This document shows positions 44,386-59,318 of a stretch of 64,000 nucleotides of DNA, one piece after another (position 1 is the first letter of the stretch; the number at the start of each line of letters is the position of its first letter). The translations under genes and the position numbers were made by a program. The notes below the pieces were generated by a model that was not told the DNA's origin, did not search any database, and saw only the letters and a program-made list of their open reading frames with translations. Origin of the DNA: Streptococcus himalayensis (lineage in GTDB: Bacteria; Bacillota; Bacilli; Lactobacillales; Streptococcaceae); assembly GCF_001708305.1 (NCBI RefSeq), contig NZ_CP016953.1:1135501-1199500 (forward strand), read 5' to 3'.

Positions 44386-46227
44386 ATGACAAAATTAAGA
44401 GAAGATATTCGCAATATCGCTATTATTGCCCACGTTGACCACGGGAAGACGACCTTGGTAGATGAGTTGCTCAAGCAATCTCAAACCCTTGATGAGCGTA
44501 AAGAATTGCAAGAGCGGGCTATGGACTCGAACGATCTTGAAAAAGAACGTGGGATTACCATCTTAGCCAAAAATACAGCTGTTGCCTATAATGGTACTCG
44601 GATCAATATTATGGATACCCCAGGGCACGCGGACTTCGGTGGTGAAGTAGAGCGGATTATGAAAATGGTGGACGGGGTTGTCCTTGTCGTAGATGCCTAT
44701 GAAGGAACGATGCCACAGACCCGTTTCGTATTGAAAAAAGCCTTGGAACAAGACCTTGTGCCTATCGTAGTGGTGAATAAAATTGACAAGCCATCTGCAC
44801 GACCAGCAGAGGTTGTTGATGAGGTCTTAGAATTGTTTATCGAGCTAGGTGCCGATGATGACCAATTGGATTTCCCAGTGGTTTATGCGTCAGCGATTAA
44901 CGGAACGTCTTCGCTATCAGACAATCCGGCAGACCAAGAATCGACCATGGCACCGATTTTTGATACGATTATTGACCACATCCCAGCACCTGTGGATAAT
45001 TCAGATGAGCCCTTCCAATTCCAAGTTTCTTTATTGGACTACAATGACTTCGTGGGTCGTATTGGGATTGGTCGTGTCTTCCGTGGAACGGTCAAGGTAG
45101 GGGACCAAGTAACCCTTTCAAAATTGGACGGAACGACTAAAAACTTCCGCGTTACAAAACTCTTTGGTTTCTTTGGTTTGGAACGTCGTGAAATCCAAGA
45201 AGCTAAGGCAGGAGACTTGATTGCTGTTTCTGGAATGGAAGACATCTTTGTTGGAGAGACGATTACACCAACAGACGCTGTTGAGCCACTTCCAATCCTG
45301 CATATTGATGAGCCAACCTTGCAAATGACCTTCTTGGTGAATAACTCACCATTTGCGGGTCGCGAAGGAAAATGGGTAACCTCACGTAAGGTCGAAGAAC
45401 GCCTTTTGGCAGAGTTGCAAACAGACGTTTCTCTTCGGGTAGATCCGACGGACTCGCCAGATAAATGGACTGTTTCTGGTCGTGGAGAATTGCATCTATC
45501 AATCTTGATTGAAACCATGCGTCGTGAAGGCTATGAGCTTCAAGTTTCTCGCCCAGAAGTTATCGTTAAAGAAATCGATGGTGTCAAAATGGAGCCGTTT
45601 GAGCGCGTGCAAATTGATACACCAGAAGAATACCAAGGTTCAGTCATCCAAAGTCTGTCTGAACGCAAGGGTGAGATGTTAGATATGATTGCGACTGGCA
45701 ATGGTCAAACTCGTTTGGTCTTCCTTGTACCAGCTCGTGGCTTGATTGGGTACTCAACAGAATTCTTATCTATGACACGCGGTTATGGAATTATGAACCA
45801 TACCTTTGACCAATACCTTCCTCTTATTCCAGGGGAAATCGGTGGTCGTCACCGTGGGGCTTTGGTGTCTATTGACGCTGGTAAAGCAACGACTTACTCC
45901 ATTATGTCTATCGAAGAACGTGGAACGATCTTTGTCAATCCAGGAACAGAAGTGTATGAAGGGATGATTATTGGGGAAAACTCTCGTGAGAACGATTTGA
46001 CAGTTAATATCACGAAAGCTAAGCAAATGACCAACGTTCGTTCTGCGACCAAGGACCAGACAGCTGTTATCAAGACACCACGTATCTTGACCTTGGAAGA
46101 ATCCCTAGAGTTCTTGAATGATGATGAGTACATGGAAGTAACCCCAGAATCTATTCGTCTTCGCAAACAAATCTTGAATAAGGCAGAGCGTGAAAAAGCT
46201 AATAAAAAGAAAAAATCAGCTGAATAA
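44386..46227 (+). CDS. typA: Translational GTPase TypA/BipA
   Basis: 613 residues, full length. G1 [11 protein letters not shown]2 region ERGITI, G3 DTPGHAD, G4 NKID, then EF-Tu-like domain 2, EF-G-like domains and the TypA C-terminal domain. It acts on the ribosome, in 50S assembly and stress adaptation. AGAGGAAA precedes the ATG. It is followed by a DUF3165 gene, as in other streptococci. Confidence 0.98.
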   Translation: MTKLREDIRNIAIIAHVDHGKTTLVDELLKQSQTLDERKELQERAMDSNDLEKERGITILAKNTAVAYNGTRINIMDTPGHADFGGEVERIMKMVDGVVLVVDAYEGTMPQTRFVLKKALEQDLVPIVVVNKIDKPSARPAEVVDEVLELFIELGADDDQLDFPVVYASAINGTSSLSDNPADQESTMAPIFDTIIDHIPAPVDNSDEPFQFQVSLLDYNDFVGRIGIGRVFRGTVKVGDQVTLSKLDGTTKNFRVTKLFGFFGLERREIQEAKAGDLIAVSGMEDIFVGETITPTDAVEPLPILHIDEPTLQMTFLVNNSPFAGREGKWVTSRKVEERLLAELQTDVSLRVDPTDSPDKWTVSGRGELHLSILIETMRREGYELQVSRPEVIVKEIDGVKMEPFERVQIDTPEEYQGSVIQSLSERKGEMLDMIATGNGQTRLVFLVPARGLIGYSTEFLSMTRGYGIMNHTFDQYLPLIPGEIGGRHRGALVSIDAGKATTYSIMSIEERGTIFVNPGTEVYEGMIIGENSRENDLTVNITKAKQMTNVRSATKDQTAVIKTPRILTLEESLEFLNDDEYMEVTPESIRLRKQILNKAEREKANKKKKSAE

Positions 46228-46272
46228 ATCTGAACACTACTCAAAAAGAGTCTATCGTAGAAAGGAGTTGCT

Positions 46273-46557
46273 ATGGTCTATTTAATCATCGGAATTTTAA
46301 TTCTCTTGTTTTACCTGTTTGCGACTCCAAAGAGTATCAAAGGGACATTGAATGTTGTGAGTGCAGTTGTCCTTTTGGTTTCCTTGATGATTCTGTTAGT
46401 GCTTGCGATTTTTCAAATTTTTCTTCTACCGGCAGAATTTTTTATCAGTATTCCAATGGGGGCTCTGGCCTATTATGCCATGCGAGATTTGGCAAGGCTC
46501 CCTCAAAAAGAGAAAAAACAGGCTTTCTTTCCAAAAATTAGGAAGAGAAGACCCTAA
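46273..46557 (+). CDS. DUF3165 membrane protein
   Basis: 94 residues. Two to three membrane segments (about 2-17, 26-49 and 52-66) and a basic tail (PKIRKRRP). AAAGGAG precedes the ATG. DUF3165 is a streptococcal family of unknown role located next to murD, as here. The terminator at its end overlaps the stop codon. Confidence 0.85.
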   Translation: MVYLIIGILILLFYLFATPKSIKGTLNVVSAVVLLVSLMILLVLAIFQIFLLPAEFFISIPMGALAYYAMRDLARLPQKEKKQAFFPKIRKRRP

Positions 46558-46580
46558 AAAAGCCCTTTGTGGCTTTTTTA
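46555..46580 (+). terminator. Terminator overlapping the DUF3165 stop
   Basis: TAAAAAAGCC pairs with GGCTTTTTTA around ctttgt. The stop codon TAA is its first three bases. Confidence 0.85.
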
Positions 46581-46628
46581 TTTTCTTAAAAATGGTAAAA
46601 TAGAACAAGAAGAATAAGAAAGAGAAAC

Positions 46629-47984
46629 ATGATGAAAGATATTGATACCTTTAAGACGAAAAAAGTATTGGTTTTAGGCCTTGCTAAATCTGGGGAGTCT
46701 GCGGCGCGCCTCCTTCATAAGCTAGGAGCGATTGTCACAGTGAATGACGGAAAGCCTTTCGAAGAAAATCCAGCGGCCCAGTCTCTTTTGGAAGAGGGGA
46801 TTAAGGTCGTAACAGGAGAACATCCTCTCGAGCTCTTAGACGAAGATTTTGCCTATATGGTCAAAAATCCAGGGATTCCTTATAGCAATGCTATGGTGAC
46901 AAGGGCTTTGGAAAAAGGAATTCCTGTTTTGACAGAAGTTGAGTTGGCCTATTTGATTTCTGAGGCTCCGATTGTAGGGATTACGGGGTCCAATGGGAAA
47001 ACGACAACGACAACCATGATTGGTCAGGTCTTGACAGAAGCAGGTCTGGGAGGTCTTTTATCGGGGAATATCGGATTTCCAGCTAGCCAAGTGGCTCAAA
47101 CGGCTCAATCGACTGAAACTCTCGTGATGGAATTATCTTCTTTTCAGCTGATGGGAATTGACGCCTTTCGTCCACAGATAGCCGTGATCACCAATCTAAT
47201 GCCCACCCATATCGACTATCATGGTTCCTTTGAAGAATATGTGGCAGCCAAGTGGAATATCCAGAAGAATATGACCGCAGATGATGTTCTTATCCTCAAT
47301 GCCAACCAAGACTTGGCAAAAGACTTGGCAGAAAAAACAAAGGCTCAAGTGGTCTTGTTTTCAACGAAAGAAAGGGTTGGTGGGGCCTATCTTGAAGATG
47401 GGTTGCTCTACTTCAAAGGAGAAGCAATTCTATCAGCTTCAGACATTGGAGTGCCGGGCAGCCACAATATCGAAAATGCCCTTGCGACAATTGCCGTGGC
47501 TAAAATTCGTGGGGTTGCTAACCAAGTCATTCAAAAGGTATTGATGAATTTTGGTGGTGTCAAACATCGTCTGCAGTATGCAGGAGACGTTGCAGGCGTG
47601 ACCTTCTACAACGATAGTAAATCTACAAATATTTTAGCAACTCAAAAAGCCCTTTCTGGTTTTGAAAATGACCGTGTGATTTTGATTGCTGGCGGTTTGG
47701 ACCGTGGCAATGAATTTGATGACTTGGTTCCAGATATTCGAGGCTTGAAAGCCATGGTCATTTTAGGAGAGTCAAAAGAACGTGTCAAACGTGCTGCTCA
47801 AAAAGCTGAAGTAGGCTACGTAGAGGCAGAGGATGTCAGGGACGCTACCCAAAAAGCCTTTGACTTGGCAGAAAAGGGCGATGTTGTCTTGCTGAGCCCT
47901 GCTAATGCTAGTTGGGACATGTATGCGAATTTTGAAGTGCGTGGAGATGAATTCCTCGCTACCATAGAGGAATTAAAGGGATAA
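46629..47984 (+). CDS. murD: UDP-MurNAc-L-Ala:D-Glu ligase MurD
   Basis: 451 residues (a start one codon later is equally possible, as the frame begins ATGATG). It adds D-glutamate to UDP-MurNAc-L-alanine in cytoplasmic peptidoglycan precursor synthesis. The Rossmann-like N-domain ([15 protein letters not shown]), Mur-ligase P-loop [22 protein letters not shown], and FYNDSKSTN of the C-domain are present. It heads the division cluster, one base before murG. Confidence 0.98.
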   Translation: MMKDIDTFKTKKVLVLGLAKSGESAARLLHKLGAIVTVNDGKPFEENPAAQSLLEEGIKVVTGEHPLELLDEDFAYMVKNPGIPYSNAMVTRALEKGIPVLTEVELAYLISEAPIVGITGSNGKTTTTTMIGQVLTEAGLGGLLSGNIGFPASQVAQTAQSTETLVMELSSFQLMGIDAFRPQIAVITNLMPTHIDYHGSFEEYVAAKWNIQKNMTADDVLILNANQDLAKDLAEKTKAQVVLFSTKERVGGAYLEDGLLYFKGEAILSASDIGVPGSHNIENALATIAVAKIRGVANQVIQKVLMNFGGVKHRLQYAGDVAGVTFYNDSKSTNILATQKALSGFENDRVILIAGGLDRGNEFDDLVPDIRGLKAMVILGESKERVKRAAQKAEVGYVEAEDVRDATQKAFDLAEKGDVVLLSPANASWDMYANFEVRGDEFLATIEELKG

Positions 47985-47985
47985 G

Positions 47986-49047
47986 ATGAAAAAAATTGTA
48001 TTTACAGGTGGAGGTACAGTAGGGCATGTGACCCTCAACCTCCTTCTTTTGCCGAAATTTATTGAAGAAGGCTGGGAAGTTCACTATATTGGGGATCAAA
48101 AAGGAATTGAATACCAAGAAATTAAAAAATCTGGTCTACCTGTTCAATTTCATGGGATTGCAACGGGGAAATTGCGCCGTTATTTTTCTTGGCAAAACAT
48201 GCTAGATATGTTTAAAGTTGGCTGGGGAATTATTCAGTCCCTTGGCATTCTCTTGAAAATTCGCCCACAAGCCCTCTTTTCAAAAGGAGGTTTTGTATCG
48301 GTGCCGCCAGTTATTGCGGCTCGTCTTTTAGGCATTCCAGTTTATATCCATGAATCGGACTTGTCCATGGGGCTTGCGAATAAAATTGCCTATAGGTTTG
48401 CGACCAAGATGTACGCGACGTTTGAGCAACCAGCTTCCCTTCGCAAAGTTGAACATGTCGGTGCTGTGACCAAAATCGATAGCCGAAGAGAGCAAATGCC
48501 AGCTTCACTAAAAGAAATCACGGCTCAATTTTCAGAAGACTTGCCGACCTTGCTGTTTGTCGGAGGGTCTGCGGGTGCCAAGGTCTTTAATGATTTTGTT
48601 TCCAATCATCGGGATGTATTGCTCTCTGATTATAACATTATCAATTTGACCGGTGATGAGCAATTGGAAGAATTGTCTCCTCATTTATATCGAGTGGCCT
48701 ATGCTTCTGAACTCTATCAACCCCTGCTGAATCTAGCAGATGTTGTGGTCACACGGGGTGGTTCAAATACGATTTTTGAATTATTGGCGATGACTAAGCT
48801 TCACATCATTGTTCCGTTAGGACGAAAGGCTAGTCGTGGAGATCAGATTGAAAATGCTAATTATTTTGTGAAACAGGGCTATGCCCAAGCATTGGATGAA
48901 AATCAGTTGACCCTCTCTGCTTTGAAAGAGACAGTGGCAGATCTCTTAGCCAATAGGGGTCATTATGAAACTACCATGCAAGCCAGTCAAGAAATCAAAT
49001 CAGTGGATGAATTTTATCACCTGCTTAGAAAAGATATGAAAGAATGA
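47986..49047 (+). CDS. murG: Lipid II-forming GlcNAc transferase MurG
   Basis: 353 residues. GT28 fold: the first glycine loop [11 protein letters not shown] (usual GGTGGH as GGGTVGH), the second [11 protein letters not shown], and the donor-binding ...[12 protein letters not shown] and [15 protein letters not shown]. It is a peripheral membrane enzyme that converts lipid I to lipid II with UDP-GlcNAc. It starts one base after murD and overlaps divIB by four bases. Confidence 0.98.
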   Translation: MKKIVFTGGGTVGHVTLNLLLLPKFIEEGWEVHYIGDQKGIEYQEIKKSGLPVQFHGIATGKLRRYFSWQNMLDMFKVGWGIIQSLGILLKIRPQALFSKGGFVSVPPVIAARLLGIPVYIHESDLSMGLANKIAYRFATKMYATFEQPASLRKVEHVGAVTKIDSRREQMPASLKEITAQFSEDLPTLLFVGGSAGAKVFNDFVSNHRDVLLSDYNIINLTGDEQLEELSPHLYRVAYASELYQPLLNLADVVVTRGGSNTIFELLAMTKLHIIVPLGRKASRGDQIENANYFVKQGYAQALDENQLTLSALKETVADLLANRGHYETTMQASQEIKSVDEFYHLLRKDMKE

Positions 49048-50303
49048 CGAAAAAAAGAAAGAAACAAAAAGAAAAAAAGCGACATCAGGAAAAATCGACA
49101 GACCAGCCAGAGCTAGCTGTCGAAGAATTATCCGAGTGGCAAAAACTGAATCAGGAATACCTTGAAAAAAAGGCTCGTGAACAGGCAGAGCAAGAAAAAG
49201 AAGCCGAGGAGCAAAAAAAAATTCGCTTAGAAGGTGAAGAGGATGTAGCAGCCGATGCAGAAGAAGCTGATGCTGATGCTGATAAAGAAGAGACTGCTAG
49301 TCAAGAAGAAGCTACTGATAAAAAAGAAGCTGATGGGGAGGAAAGTGAGGGAGATTCTAGAGACACCGAGGAAAAGGAGACGTCTGAGGAAGATGTCCCA
49401 ACCCTCCTTTCAAAAGAGGATATCCCAGAAGAAGATGAAGAGGAAGCGGAACAGCTGAGCGAAAAGGAGCTAAAAAAGCAACTAAAAGCTGAAAAAAAAC
49501 AAGCTCGACGAGAAGCAAAAGCAGCGCGTGCAGGAAACACAGTTGACAAGAAACACATCCTTCGAGCGGTTCCTATCTTCTTAATGAGTATACTTGTGTG
49601 TGCCCTCTCTATTTATTTTTTAACGCCCTATGCCAGCTTAAAAGAAGTGACGGTTTCAGGAAATAAAGAGGTATCCTCAAAGGATATTTTATCTGCTTCA
49701 AACATTCATCCACAAGATTATACAGTGACGACCTTTTTGCAGCAAAAAGACCATGCTCAGAAGATTACCAAAAGCAATCCTTGGATAAAAGAAACCAAGC
49801 TAACCTATCAATTTCCGATAACCTTTAAAATCAAAGTGAAGGAAAACACCATTGTTGCCTACAGTTATTCTGCTGAGCAGTATTACCCAGTCCTCTCAAG
49901 CGGAGAAGAATTGCCAACTCCAGTAGATGCGGCAAAAATGCCAGAATCTTTTATCCGTCTAGACTTTTCCGACAAATCTATGTTGCGTTCTTTTGTGCAA
50001 CAACTAGTAGTATTGCCTGAGACAGTGGTGGCGAATATGGGTACCGTTCAGCATACTCCTAGTAGAGCAACGCCAGATTTACTAACAGTGAATATGCTGG
50101 ATGGAAATACGGTCTTAGTTCCCTTGGGGGATTTATCGAAAAAATTAGTGTATTACAACAAAATCCAAGGAAATTTACTTCCACCAAGCACTGTGGATAT
50201 GGAAGTCGGTATTTTTAGCCATTTGACAACCCCTCCGGAAAAAACAGAAGAGCTGGAAACGACAGAAGAAGAACTAACGCTACCGCAGGAAGATGTTAAT
50301 TAA
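49044..50303 (+). CDS. divIB: Cell division protein DivIB/FtsQ
   Basis: 419 residues. A long cytoplasmic N-tail rich in K, E and A (about 1-165), one membrane segment near 172-192 ([20 protein letters not shown]), POTRA domain ([18 protein letters not shown]...), beta domain and an acidic C-tail. It links FtsL/DivIC to late divisome proteins. The overlap with murG (ATGA) suggests coupling. Confidence 0.95.
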   Translation: MTKKRKKQKEKKRHQEKSTDQPELAVEELSEWQKLNQEYLEKKAREQAEQEKEAEEQKKIRLEGEEDVAADAEEADADADKEETASQEEATDKKEADGEESEGDSRDTEEKETSEEDVPTLLSKEDIPEEDEEEAEQLSEKELKKQLKAEKKQARREAKAARAGNTVDKKHILRAVPIFLMSILVCALSIYFLTPYASLKEVTVSGNKEVSSKDILSASNIHPQDYTVTTFLQQKDHAQKITKSNPWIKETKLTYQFPITFKIKVKENTIVAYSYSAEQYYPVLSSGEELPTPVDAAKMPESFIRLDFSDKSMLRSFVQQLVVLPETVVANMGTVQHTPSRATPDLLTVNMLDGNTVLVPLGDLSKKLVYYNKIQGNLLPPSTVDMEVGIFSHLTTPPEKTEELETTEEELTLPQEDVN

Positions 50304-50341
50304 ATGAAATATATAAATTCTACCCATTTTCACACTTTTTG

Positions 50342-50350
50342 TGTTATAAT
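50342..50350 (+). promoter_or_regulatory. Extended -10 promoter upstream of ftsA
   Basis: TGT-TATAAT (50342-50350) lies 78 bases before the ftsA start, in the only sizable gap of the division cluster. No good -35 is seen. Confidence 0.55.
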
Positions 50351-50427
50351 AAACTTTGAATAACTATGCTTAGCGAAAATAGTTGTTAGACAAGACAGAA
50401 ACGTGGTAGATAGAGAGGAATGATGTG

Positions 50428-53086
<2,659 letters not shown>

Positions 53087-53088
53087 TC

Positions 53089-53760
53089 ATGGATTTACAA
53101 AAAAATGCAGATCGGATTAGCAATCAAGTGGCAGAAGCTGCTTTGACAGCTAACCGACGTCCAGAAGAAGTACAAGTAATCGCAGTGACCAAGTATGTGG
53201 ATGTGAAAACTGCCCAAGCACTTGTTCAAACTGGGGTTCGCCATATTGGTGAGAACCGCGTCGATAAATTTCTGGAAAAGTATGAAGCCATGAAAGAGGA
53301 ACCGCTGACCTGGCATTTAATTGGAACGCTTCAACGTCGCAAGGTGAAGGATGTGATTAACTATGTTGATTACTTCCATGCCTTGGATTCATTGAAGCTA
53401 GCTCAAGAAATTGAAAAACGCGCCACTCATTCCATCAAATGCTTTTTGCAGGTGAATATTTCTCAGGAAGAAACCAAACATGGATTTTCTGCTGAAGAAA
53501 TAGAGGAAGTGATCGCTGAACTTGCGAAACTTGAAAAGCTTGAGATTGTTGGTCTGATGACCATGGCTCCTATTGATGCCACTCCTGAGGAATTAAAGGT
53601 TCTTTTTCAAAAAACTCAGGATTTACAAAAAAGATTACAAAAGAAACAGTTGAAAAATATGCCCTTTACTGACCTTAGCATGGGAATGAGCCGTGATTAT
53701 TCGATTGCGATTGGAAAAGGCTCCACCTTTGTCAGAATTGGAACAGCATTTTTTGAATAG
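53089..53760 (+). CDS. ylmE: PLP homeostasis protein YggS/YlmE
   Basis: 223 residues. The PLP lysine is in AVTKYVDV (about residue 34). [43 protein letters not shown] and the phosphate-binding LSMGMSRDY are all present. The alanine racemase N-fold binds PLP and balances vitamin B6. It is cytoplasmic. It starts two bases after ftsZ and is followed by sepF. Confidence 0.96.
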   Translation: MDLQKNADRISNQVAEAALTANRRPEEVQVIAVTKYVDVKTAQALVQTGVRHIGENRVDKFLEKYEAMKEEPLTWHLIGTLQRRKVKDVINYVDYFHALDSLKLAQEIEKRATHSIKCFLQVNISQEETKHGFSAEEIEEVIAELAKLEKLEIVGLMTMAPIDATPEELKVLFQKTQDLQKRLQKKQLKNMPFTDLSMGMSRDYSIAIGKGSTFVRIGTAFFE

Positions 53761-53770
53761 GAAGATGAAT

Positions 53771-54358
53771 ATGTCCCTTAAAGATAAATTTGATAGATTT
53801 ATTGATTACTTTGCTGAGGATGGGGAAGAAGTGGTCACTTCTATGCCAGAATCTCAACCTCAGGCTGTCAATCAAACATCCGTTGCCCCTGTTCCTAAGC
53901 CGACTCCGGCACCAGAAAAACACCCGACTCGTCCAGTAACGAATGCTCAACCTGCAAAGGTGACCTCTCCTGAAAAACCGAAGTCAAGTGGAACAGAAAA
54001 TATTACTCGCCTTCATGCTCGTCAGCAAGAATTAGCTGCGCACAATGGTGTGAAAGAAAAGAAGGTCACGATTGATGTTCGCTATCCCAAAAAATATGAA
54101 GAAGCAACAGAAATTGTTGACTTACTGATTGCGAATGAGAGTATTTTAATTGATTTCCAATATATGACAGAAATTCAGGCTCGCCGTTGTTTGGATTATC
54201 TGGATGGCGCGCGCTATGTTTTAGCGGGAAATCTGAAAAAAGTAGCTAGCACCATGTATCTCTTAACCCCAATCAATGTAGTGGTCAATATTGAAGACTT
54301 GAAATTGCCAGAGGAATTGCAGGCTGGCGAGTTTGATTTTGATATGAAACGACGTTAA
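53771..54358 (+). CDS. sepF: Septum-site protein SepF (YlmF)
   Basis: 195 residues from ATG 53771 ([14 protein letters not shown]). The alternative MNM start at 53765 is less well placed for the AGGA at 53759-53762. The N-terminal amphipathic membrane-binding helix, a Pro/Thr-rich linker and the C-terminal globular SepF domain ([49 protein letters not shown]) are present. It polymerises into arcs and tethers FtsZ. Confidence 0.96.
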   Translation: MSLKDKFDRFIDYFAEDGEEVVTSMPESQPQAVNQTSVAPVPKPTPAPEKHPTRPVTNAQPAKVTSPEKPKSSGTENITRLHARQQELAAHNGVKEKKVTIDVRYPKKYEEATEIVDLLIANESILIDFQYMTEIQARRCLDYLDGARYVLAGNLKKVASTMYLLTPINVVVNIEDLKLPEELQAGEFDFDMKRR

Positions 54359-54359
54359 A

Positions 54360-54626
54360 ATGATGGGATTTCTAGTTATTGTTGCCTATTATTTGGTGAG
54401 AGTCTATTCATTTATCTTTGTCGTATATGCTCTGCTATCATTTTTTCCAAGCGCTTATCAAACATGGTTTGGACGCATGATTCTCCAAACAGTTCGTCCC
54501 ATCCTTCTTCCGTTAAGCAAGCTCCCTCTTCAGTTTGGAGGGTTTGATTGGACCATTTTAGTCTTGCTGATTGCCTGCGATTTTTTATCAAGTTGGTTGT
54601 TTCATTTAGCTCAACTCTTGGGATAA
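54360..54626 (+). CDS. ylmG: YggT/YlmG family membrane protein
   Basis: 88 residues with two membrane segments (about 5-25 and 63-84). Conserved YSFIFVVYALLSFFPSAYQT and ILLPLSKLPLQFGGFDWTIL are characteristic. Such proteins affect cell shape and osmotic tolerance; the mechanism is unknown. It starts one base after sepF. Confidence 0.9.
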   Translation: MMGFLVIVAYYLVRVYSFIFVVYALLSFFPSAYQTWFGRMILQTVRPILLPLSKLPLQFGGFDWTILVLLIACDFLSSWLFHLAQLLG

Positions 54627-54630
54627 TGGC

Positions 54631-55422
54631 ATGGCAGATAAGAAAGATATCATTCAGCATTTTTCGAATGAGGATAGTCGCTTTATTGATCAGTGTTTAG
54701 AATGGGTCAAACGTGTAGAGGATACCTATACTTACGTTTTGACACCTTTCATCAATCCCCATCAGGCAGAAATTGTAACCATTATTGGGAAAACGCATGG
54801 CCTTCACGTTCATGTGAGTTCTGATTATCTGCCGAGTGAAAGTGTTCGAGTTATTCTTGCACCAAGCTATTATGAATTGCTACTATCAGATTTTGAGATT
54901 ACCTTATTGGAGATTGTCTATCCAAGCAAGTTTTATCAGTTGAAACATGGTCAAATCCTAGGAACTTTACTCAATCGTTTAGGAATTGAGCGGAAGGTCT
55001 TTGGCGATATTCTAGTCAGTCATCAGAGAGCACAAGTGCTTGTCGATGAAAAGTTTCAACAGTTTTTCAGGGATGAAATTAGAAAAATTGCAAAGGTACC
55101 TGTTCAACTGAGAGAAGTTTCTTGGGACAAACGTTTGATAAGTGAAGAGAAGACAGCGACAAAAGAATTAGTAGTGTCTAGTCTGCGTTTGGATAAATTG
55201 GTAGCGGCTGCTTTTCATCTATCTCGAGCTATTTCAGCTGATTTGATTTTGAAAAAGCAGGTGAAAGTCAACTATGAAGTAGTGGATAATCCTAGTAAAT
55301 CGATTGGTCAGAATGACTTGATGAGTGTCAGGGGATACGGCAGGTTTAAAGTAATTGGTGAACAAGGTCTTTCCAAAAATGGAAAACATAAAATAAGAAT
55401 TGAATTATTGTCCAGTAAATAA
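54631..55422 (+). CDS. ylmH: S4-domain RNA-binding protein YlmH
   Basis: 263 residues. N-terminal YlmH domain (FSNEDSRFIDQCLEWVKRVE), middle domain and a C-terminal S4 domain (SSLRLDKLVAAAFHLSRAIS ... KQVKVNYE). S4 proteins bind structured RNA. YlmH has been linked to ribosome rescue and nascent-chain quality control in Bacillus-like bacteria. It lies between ylmG and divIVA. Confidence 0.93.
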   Translation: MADKKDIIQHFSNEDSRFIDQCLEWVKRVEDTYTYVLTPFINPHQAEIVTIIGKTHGLHVHVSSDYLPSESVRVILAPSYYELLLSDFEITLLEIVYPSKFYQLKHGQILGTLLNRLGIERKVFGDILVSHQRAQVLVDEKFQQFFRDEIRKIAKVPVQLREVSWDKRLISEEKTATKELVVSSLRLDKLVAAAFHLSRAISADLILKKQVKVNYEVVDNPSKSIGQNDLMSVRGYGRFKVIGEQGLSKNGKHKIRIELLSSK

Positions 55423-55431
55423 GGAGAAGGT

Positions 55432-56247
55432 ATGGCTATTACATCATTAGAAATTAAAGATAAGGTTTTTGCACATAAATTTCGTGGCTATGATATTGAT
55501 GAAGTAGATGAATTTTTAGATATTATTGTCCGTGATTTTGAAGATTTGGTCCGGAGCAATCATGACAAGGATTCAAAGATTAAGGCTTTGGAAGAGCGCT
55601 TGACTTATTTTGATGAAATGAAGGATTCGTTGAGTCAGTCAGTCTTAATTGCTCAAGATACGGCTGAGCGATTGAAACAAGCAGCTAACGATCGTTCGGC
55701 TAACATTGTTCACCAGGCGGAGCAAGAGGCACAGCACTTGCTAGATCAGGCGAAATTTAAGGCTAATGACATTCTTCGTCAAGCAACAGACAATGCTAAA
55801 CGTGTTGCAGTTGAAACGGAAGAATTGAAAAATAAAACGCGTGTCTTCCATCAGCGCTTGAAGTCGACGATTGAAAGTCAGTTGAGCCTTGTGGATTCGC
55901 CAGAATGGGAAGAAATTCTTCGTCCAACGGCTACTTACTTGCAGACAAGTGATGAAGCTTTCAAAGAAGTCGTTCAATCTGTTTTGGGTGAGCAAGTTAC
56001 GATGACAGATGAAGATGCTATTGATATGACGCGTCAATTTTCACCAGAAGAAGTAGAAGAGTTGCAACGTCGTATTGAAGAAGCCAATCGTGAATTGCTA
56101 CAAACGCAAGCCATGGAATCAGCTGATTTAACAGCTTTGGATCCTGAAACATTTGCCTTACATGAGCAACAGTTTCAAGTAGAAGAAGAGCGACCTGTGC
56201 AGCCATCATCTAGTGATCCGACAAAAGAAACGATAAATATTTTATAA
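55432..56247 (+). CDS. divIVA: Polar/septal coiled-coil protein DivIVA
   Basis: 271 residues. The N-terminal membrane-binding domain includes KVFAHKFRGYDIDEVDEFLD (the F and R of the membrane-binding loop), followed by long coiled coils (about 40-190) and an acidic C-terminal tail. It binds curved membrane at septa and poles. AAGGAG precedes the ATG. The T-box of ileS begins right after its stop. Confidence 0.96.
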   Translation: MAITSLEIKDKVFAHKFRGYDIDEVDEFLDIIVRDFEDLVRSNHDKDSKIKALEERLTYFDEMKDSLSQSVLIAQDTAERLKQAANDRSANIVHQAEQEAQHLLDQAKFKANDILRQATDNAKRVAVETEELKNKTRVFHQRLKSTIESQLSLVDSPEWEEILRPTATYLQTSDEAFKEVVQSVLGEQVTMTDEDAIDMTRQFSPEEVEELQRRIEEANRELLQTQAMESADLTALDPETFALHEQQFQVEEERPVQPSSSDPTKETINIL

Positions 56248-56259
56248 AAACGGTAAAAA

Positions 56260-56467
56260 CAAGAGAGATATCCAATATTTCCAGCGAGTAGGTGGTGGTG
56301 GAAGTCCTACATTCCCTTGGATATAGCTTATCCTTTTACTTTATTCTACCTGAAGAAAGTAGGGTAGAACGTAGAACTCACGTTACGAGTCTGGAGGGGT
56401 AGGAATTTCCTATCTAAATAAAGGTGGTACCACGATTGTTCGTCCTTTGTGACGGCTCGTGGTTTTT
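56260..56467 (+). promoter_or_regulatory. T-box riboswitch of ileS
   Basis: The leader has the T-box sequence AAGGTGGTACCACG (56421-56434), the AG-bulge type stem I with ATATCCAA...TTGGATAT arms (about 56266-56325), and the terminator ACCACGA...CGTGGTTTTTT (56429-56467), alternative to the antiterminator. Uncharged tRNA-Ile would favour read-through into ileS. I did not fix the specifier codon; ATC or ATA fits the gene. Confidence 0.92.
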
Positions 56468-56495
56468 TGATTGCTAAAAATTTTAAGGAGAATAT

Positions 56496-59294
56496 ATGAA
56501 ACTAAAAGATACTTTAAATCTTGGAAAAACAGCTTTTCCAATGCGTGCAGGCTTGCCAACCAAAGAACCAGTTTGGCAAAAAGAATGGGACGAGGCAGAA
56601 CTTTACCAAAAACGTCAAGCCTTAAACGAAGGTAAACCGCACTTTGTCTTGCATGATGGCCCTCCTTATGCCAATGGAAATATCCATGTTGGACATGCCA
56701 TGAACAAGATTTCAAAAGACATCATTGTGCGCTCAAAATCTATGTCTGGTTTCTATGCACCCTACATTCCAGGTTGGGATACGCATGGTCTACCAATCGA
56801 GCAAGTCTTGGCTAAGCAAGGAGTGAAACGCAAGGAAATGGACTTGGTTGACTACCTCAAGATGTGCCGTGATTATGCCCTCAGCCAAGTCGATAAGCAA
56901 CGGGAGGATTTCAAACGCTTAGGTGTATCTGGAGATTGGGACAATCCTTATGTGACCTTGACACCAGATTATGAAGCAGCCCAAATCCGTGTCTTCGGTG
57001 AAATGGCTAAGAAAGGCTACATCTATCGTGGTGCTAAGCCCGTCTATTGGTCATGGTCCTCTGAGTCAGCTCTAGCAGAAGCAGAAATTGAATACCATGA
57101 CTTGGTGTCTACTTCTCTCTACTATGCCAACCGTGTTAAAGACGGTAAAGGAATCTTGGATACAGATACCTATATCGTCGTTTGGACAACGACACCATTT
57201 ACCATTACAGCTTCTCGTGGATTGACAGTCGGCCCTGATTTTGAATACGTAGTGGTGAAACCGGCAAATGACGACCGTAAATTCCTTGTGGCTGGGGAAT
57301 TACTGCCTAGCTTAGCAGAACGCTTTGGTTGGGAAAATCCACAAGTTGTTGCCAGCTATAAGGGGCAAGAATTAGACCGAATTGTGACCGAACACCCTTG
57401 GGATGTGGAACATGATGAGTTGGTCATGAATGGTGACCATGTTACCCTTGATTCAGGTACAGGGGTTGTCCATACGGCACCGGGATTTGGTGAGGATGAC
57501 TACAATGTTGGGATCAAATATGGCTTGGAAGTGGCTGTAACCGTCAACGAACGCGGACTTATGACAGAAAATGCTGGTCCAGACTTTGAAGGCCAGTTCT
57601 ATGAAAAAGTTGTTCCAACTGTTATTGAAAAATTAGGTAATTTACTGCTTGCCCAAGAAGAAATCTCTCACTCCTACCCATTTGACTGGCGGACAAAAAA
57701 GCCAATCATCTGGCGCGCTGTACCGCAGTGGTTTGCCTCTGTATCAAAATTCCGTCAGGAAATTCTTGATGAAATCGAAAAAGTAACCTTCCATTCAGAA
57801 TGGGGCAAGGTTCGTCTGTACAACATGATTCGTGACCGTGGTGATTGGGTGATTTCGCGTCAACGTGCGTGGGGTGTGCCTCTTCCAATCTTCTATGCGG
57901 AAGATGGAACACCAATTATGACAGAAGAAACGATTGAACATGTCGCAGAGCTCTTTGCTGAGCACGGTTCGATTATCTGGTGGGAGCGTGAGGCCAAGGA
58001 TCTCTTGCCAGCAGGCTTTACTCATCCAGCTTCTCCAAATGGTCAGTTTACTAAGGAAACAGACATTATGGATGTTTGGTTTGACTCTGGTTCATCATGG
58101 AATGGGGTCGTAAATACCCGCCCAGAATTGAGCTACCCAGCTGACTTGTATTTAGAAGGATCTGACCAATACCGTGGTTGGTTCAACTCCTCATTGATTA
58201 CCTCAGTAGCTGCAAACGGTATTGCACCTTACAAGCAAATCTTGTCACAAGGATTTGTCTTGGATGGAAAAGGTGAGAAAATGTCCAAATCTCTTGGGAA
58301 TACCATCTTGCCAAGCGATGTCGAAAAACAATTCGGGGCAGAAATCCTGCGTCTCTGGGTAACGAGTGTTGATACTAGTAACGATGTGCGGATTTCAATG
58401 GATATTTTGAGCCAAGTTTCAGAAACCTACCGGAAGATTCGTAATACCCTTCGTTTCTTGATTGCCAATACGTCTGATTTTGTTCCAGCAGCAGATGCTG
58501 TTTCTTATGAAGAATTGCGTTCTGTGGATAAATACATGACCATTCGCTTTAATCAAGTCGTGTCAAGCATTCGTGAAGCCTATGCGGATTTCAAATTCTT
58601 GGATATTTACAAGACAATTGTGAACTTTGTGACGGTTGATTTGTCAGCCTTCTACCTTGATTTCGCCAAAGATGTCGTCTATATCGAAGGAGCAAAATCA
58701 TTGGAACGCCGTCAAATGCAAACTGTTTTCTATGATATGCTTGTTAAATTGACCAAGCTCTTGACGCCAATCTTACCACATACGGCAGAAGAAATCTGGT
58801 CTTACCTGGAGCATGAAGCAGAAGACTTTGTCCAATTAGCTGAATTACCAGAAGCACAAACCTTTGAACATCAAGCTGAAATGCTGGATACATGGTCAGC
58901 CTTTATGGATTTCCGTGGCAAAGCGCAAAAAGCCTTGGAAGAAGCACGTGCTGAAAAAGTGATCGGTAAATCGCTCGAAGCTCACTTGACGATTTATCCT
59001 GATGAGGCAACAAAAGTACTATTAGAGGCTATTGATAGCGATGTAGCGCAACTCCTCATCGTGTCTCATGTGACGATTGCAGAAGGAGCAGCACCAGCGG
59101 CTAGTGTAGTCTTTGAAGATGTAGCCTTTAGCGTTGAACGGGCAGCAGGAGAAGTCTGTGAACGTTGCCGTCGCCTTGATACAAGTGTCGGTACACATGC
59201 AAATCCGCACCTTGCAACAGTCTGTGACCACTGTGCGACCATCCTTGAAGCTAACTTCCCAGAAGCTGTAGCAGAAGGATTTGAAGCGAAATAA
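56496..59294 (+). CDS. ileS: Isoleucyl-tRNA synthetase
   Basis: 932 residues. The class I signature HIGH appears as [19 protein letters not shown] as [10 protein letters not shown]. The CP1 editing domain ([17 protein letters not shown]) lies between. The C-terminal zinc-binding finger is CERCRR...CDHCATI. AAGGAG precedes the ATG. It is controlled by the T-box upstream. Confidence 0.98.
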   Translation: MKLKDTLNLGKTAFPMRAGLPTKEPVWQKEWDEAELYQKRQALNEGKPHFVLHDGPPYANGNIHVGHAMNKISKDIIVRSKSMSGFYAPYIPGWDTHGLPIEQVLAKQGVKRKEMDLVDYLKMCRDYALSQVDKQREDFKRLGVSGDWDNPYVTLTPDYEAAQIRVFGEMAKKGYIYRGAKPVYWSWSSESALAEAEIEYHDLVSTSLYYANRVKDGKGILDTDTYIVVWTTTPFTITASRGLTVGPDFEYVVVKPANDDRKFLVAGELLPSLAERFGWENPQVVASYKGQELDRIVTEHPWDVEHDELVMNGDHVTLDSGTGVVHTAPGFGEDDYNVGIKYGLEVAVTVNERGLMTENAGPDFEGQFYEKVVPTVIEKLGNLLLAQEEISHSYPFDWRTKKPIIWRAVPQWFASVSKFRQEILDEIEKVTFHSEWGKVRLYNMIRDRGDWVISRQRAWGVPLPIFYAEDGTPIMTEETIEHVAELFAEHGSIIWWEREAKDLLPAGFTHPASPNGQFTKETDIMDVWFDSGSSWNGVVNTRPELSYPADLYLEGSDQYRGWFNSSLITSVAANGIAPYKQILSQGFVLDGKGEKMSKSLGNTILPSDVEKQFGAEILRLWVTSVDTSNDVRISMDILSQVSETYRKIRNTLRFLIANTSDFVPAADAVSYEELRSVDKYMTIRFNQVVSSIREAYADFKFLDIYKTIVNFVTVDLSAFYLDFAKDVVYIEGAKSLERRQMQTVFYDMLVKLTKLLTPILPHTAEEIWSYLEHEAEDFVQLAELPEAQTFEHQAEMLDTWSAFMDFRGKAQKALEEARAEKVIGKSLEAHLTIYPDEATKVLLEAIDSDVAQLLIVSHVTIAEGAAPAASVVFEDVAFSVERAAGEVCERCRRLDTSVGTHANPHLATVCDHCATILEANFPEAVAEGFEAK

Positions 59295-59318
59295 AGAAAG
59301 CACCAGTAGTTTTCAATG

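Noticed and set aside
53693..53770. sepF start inside ylmE
   Set aside because: SepF proteins begin MSLKDKF; the ribosome site AGGA fits 53771.
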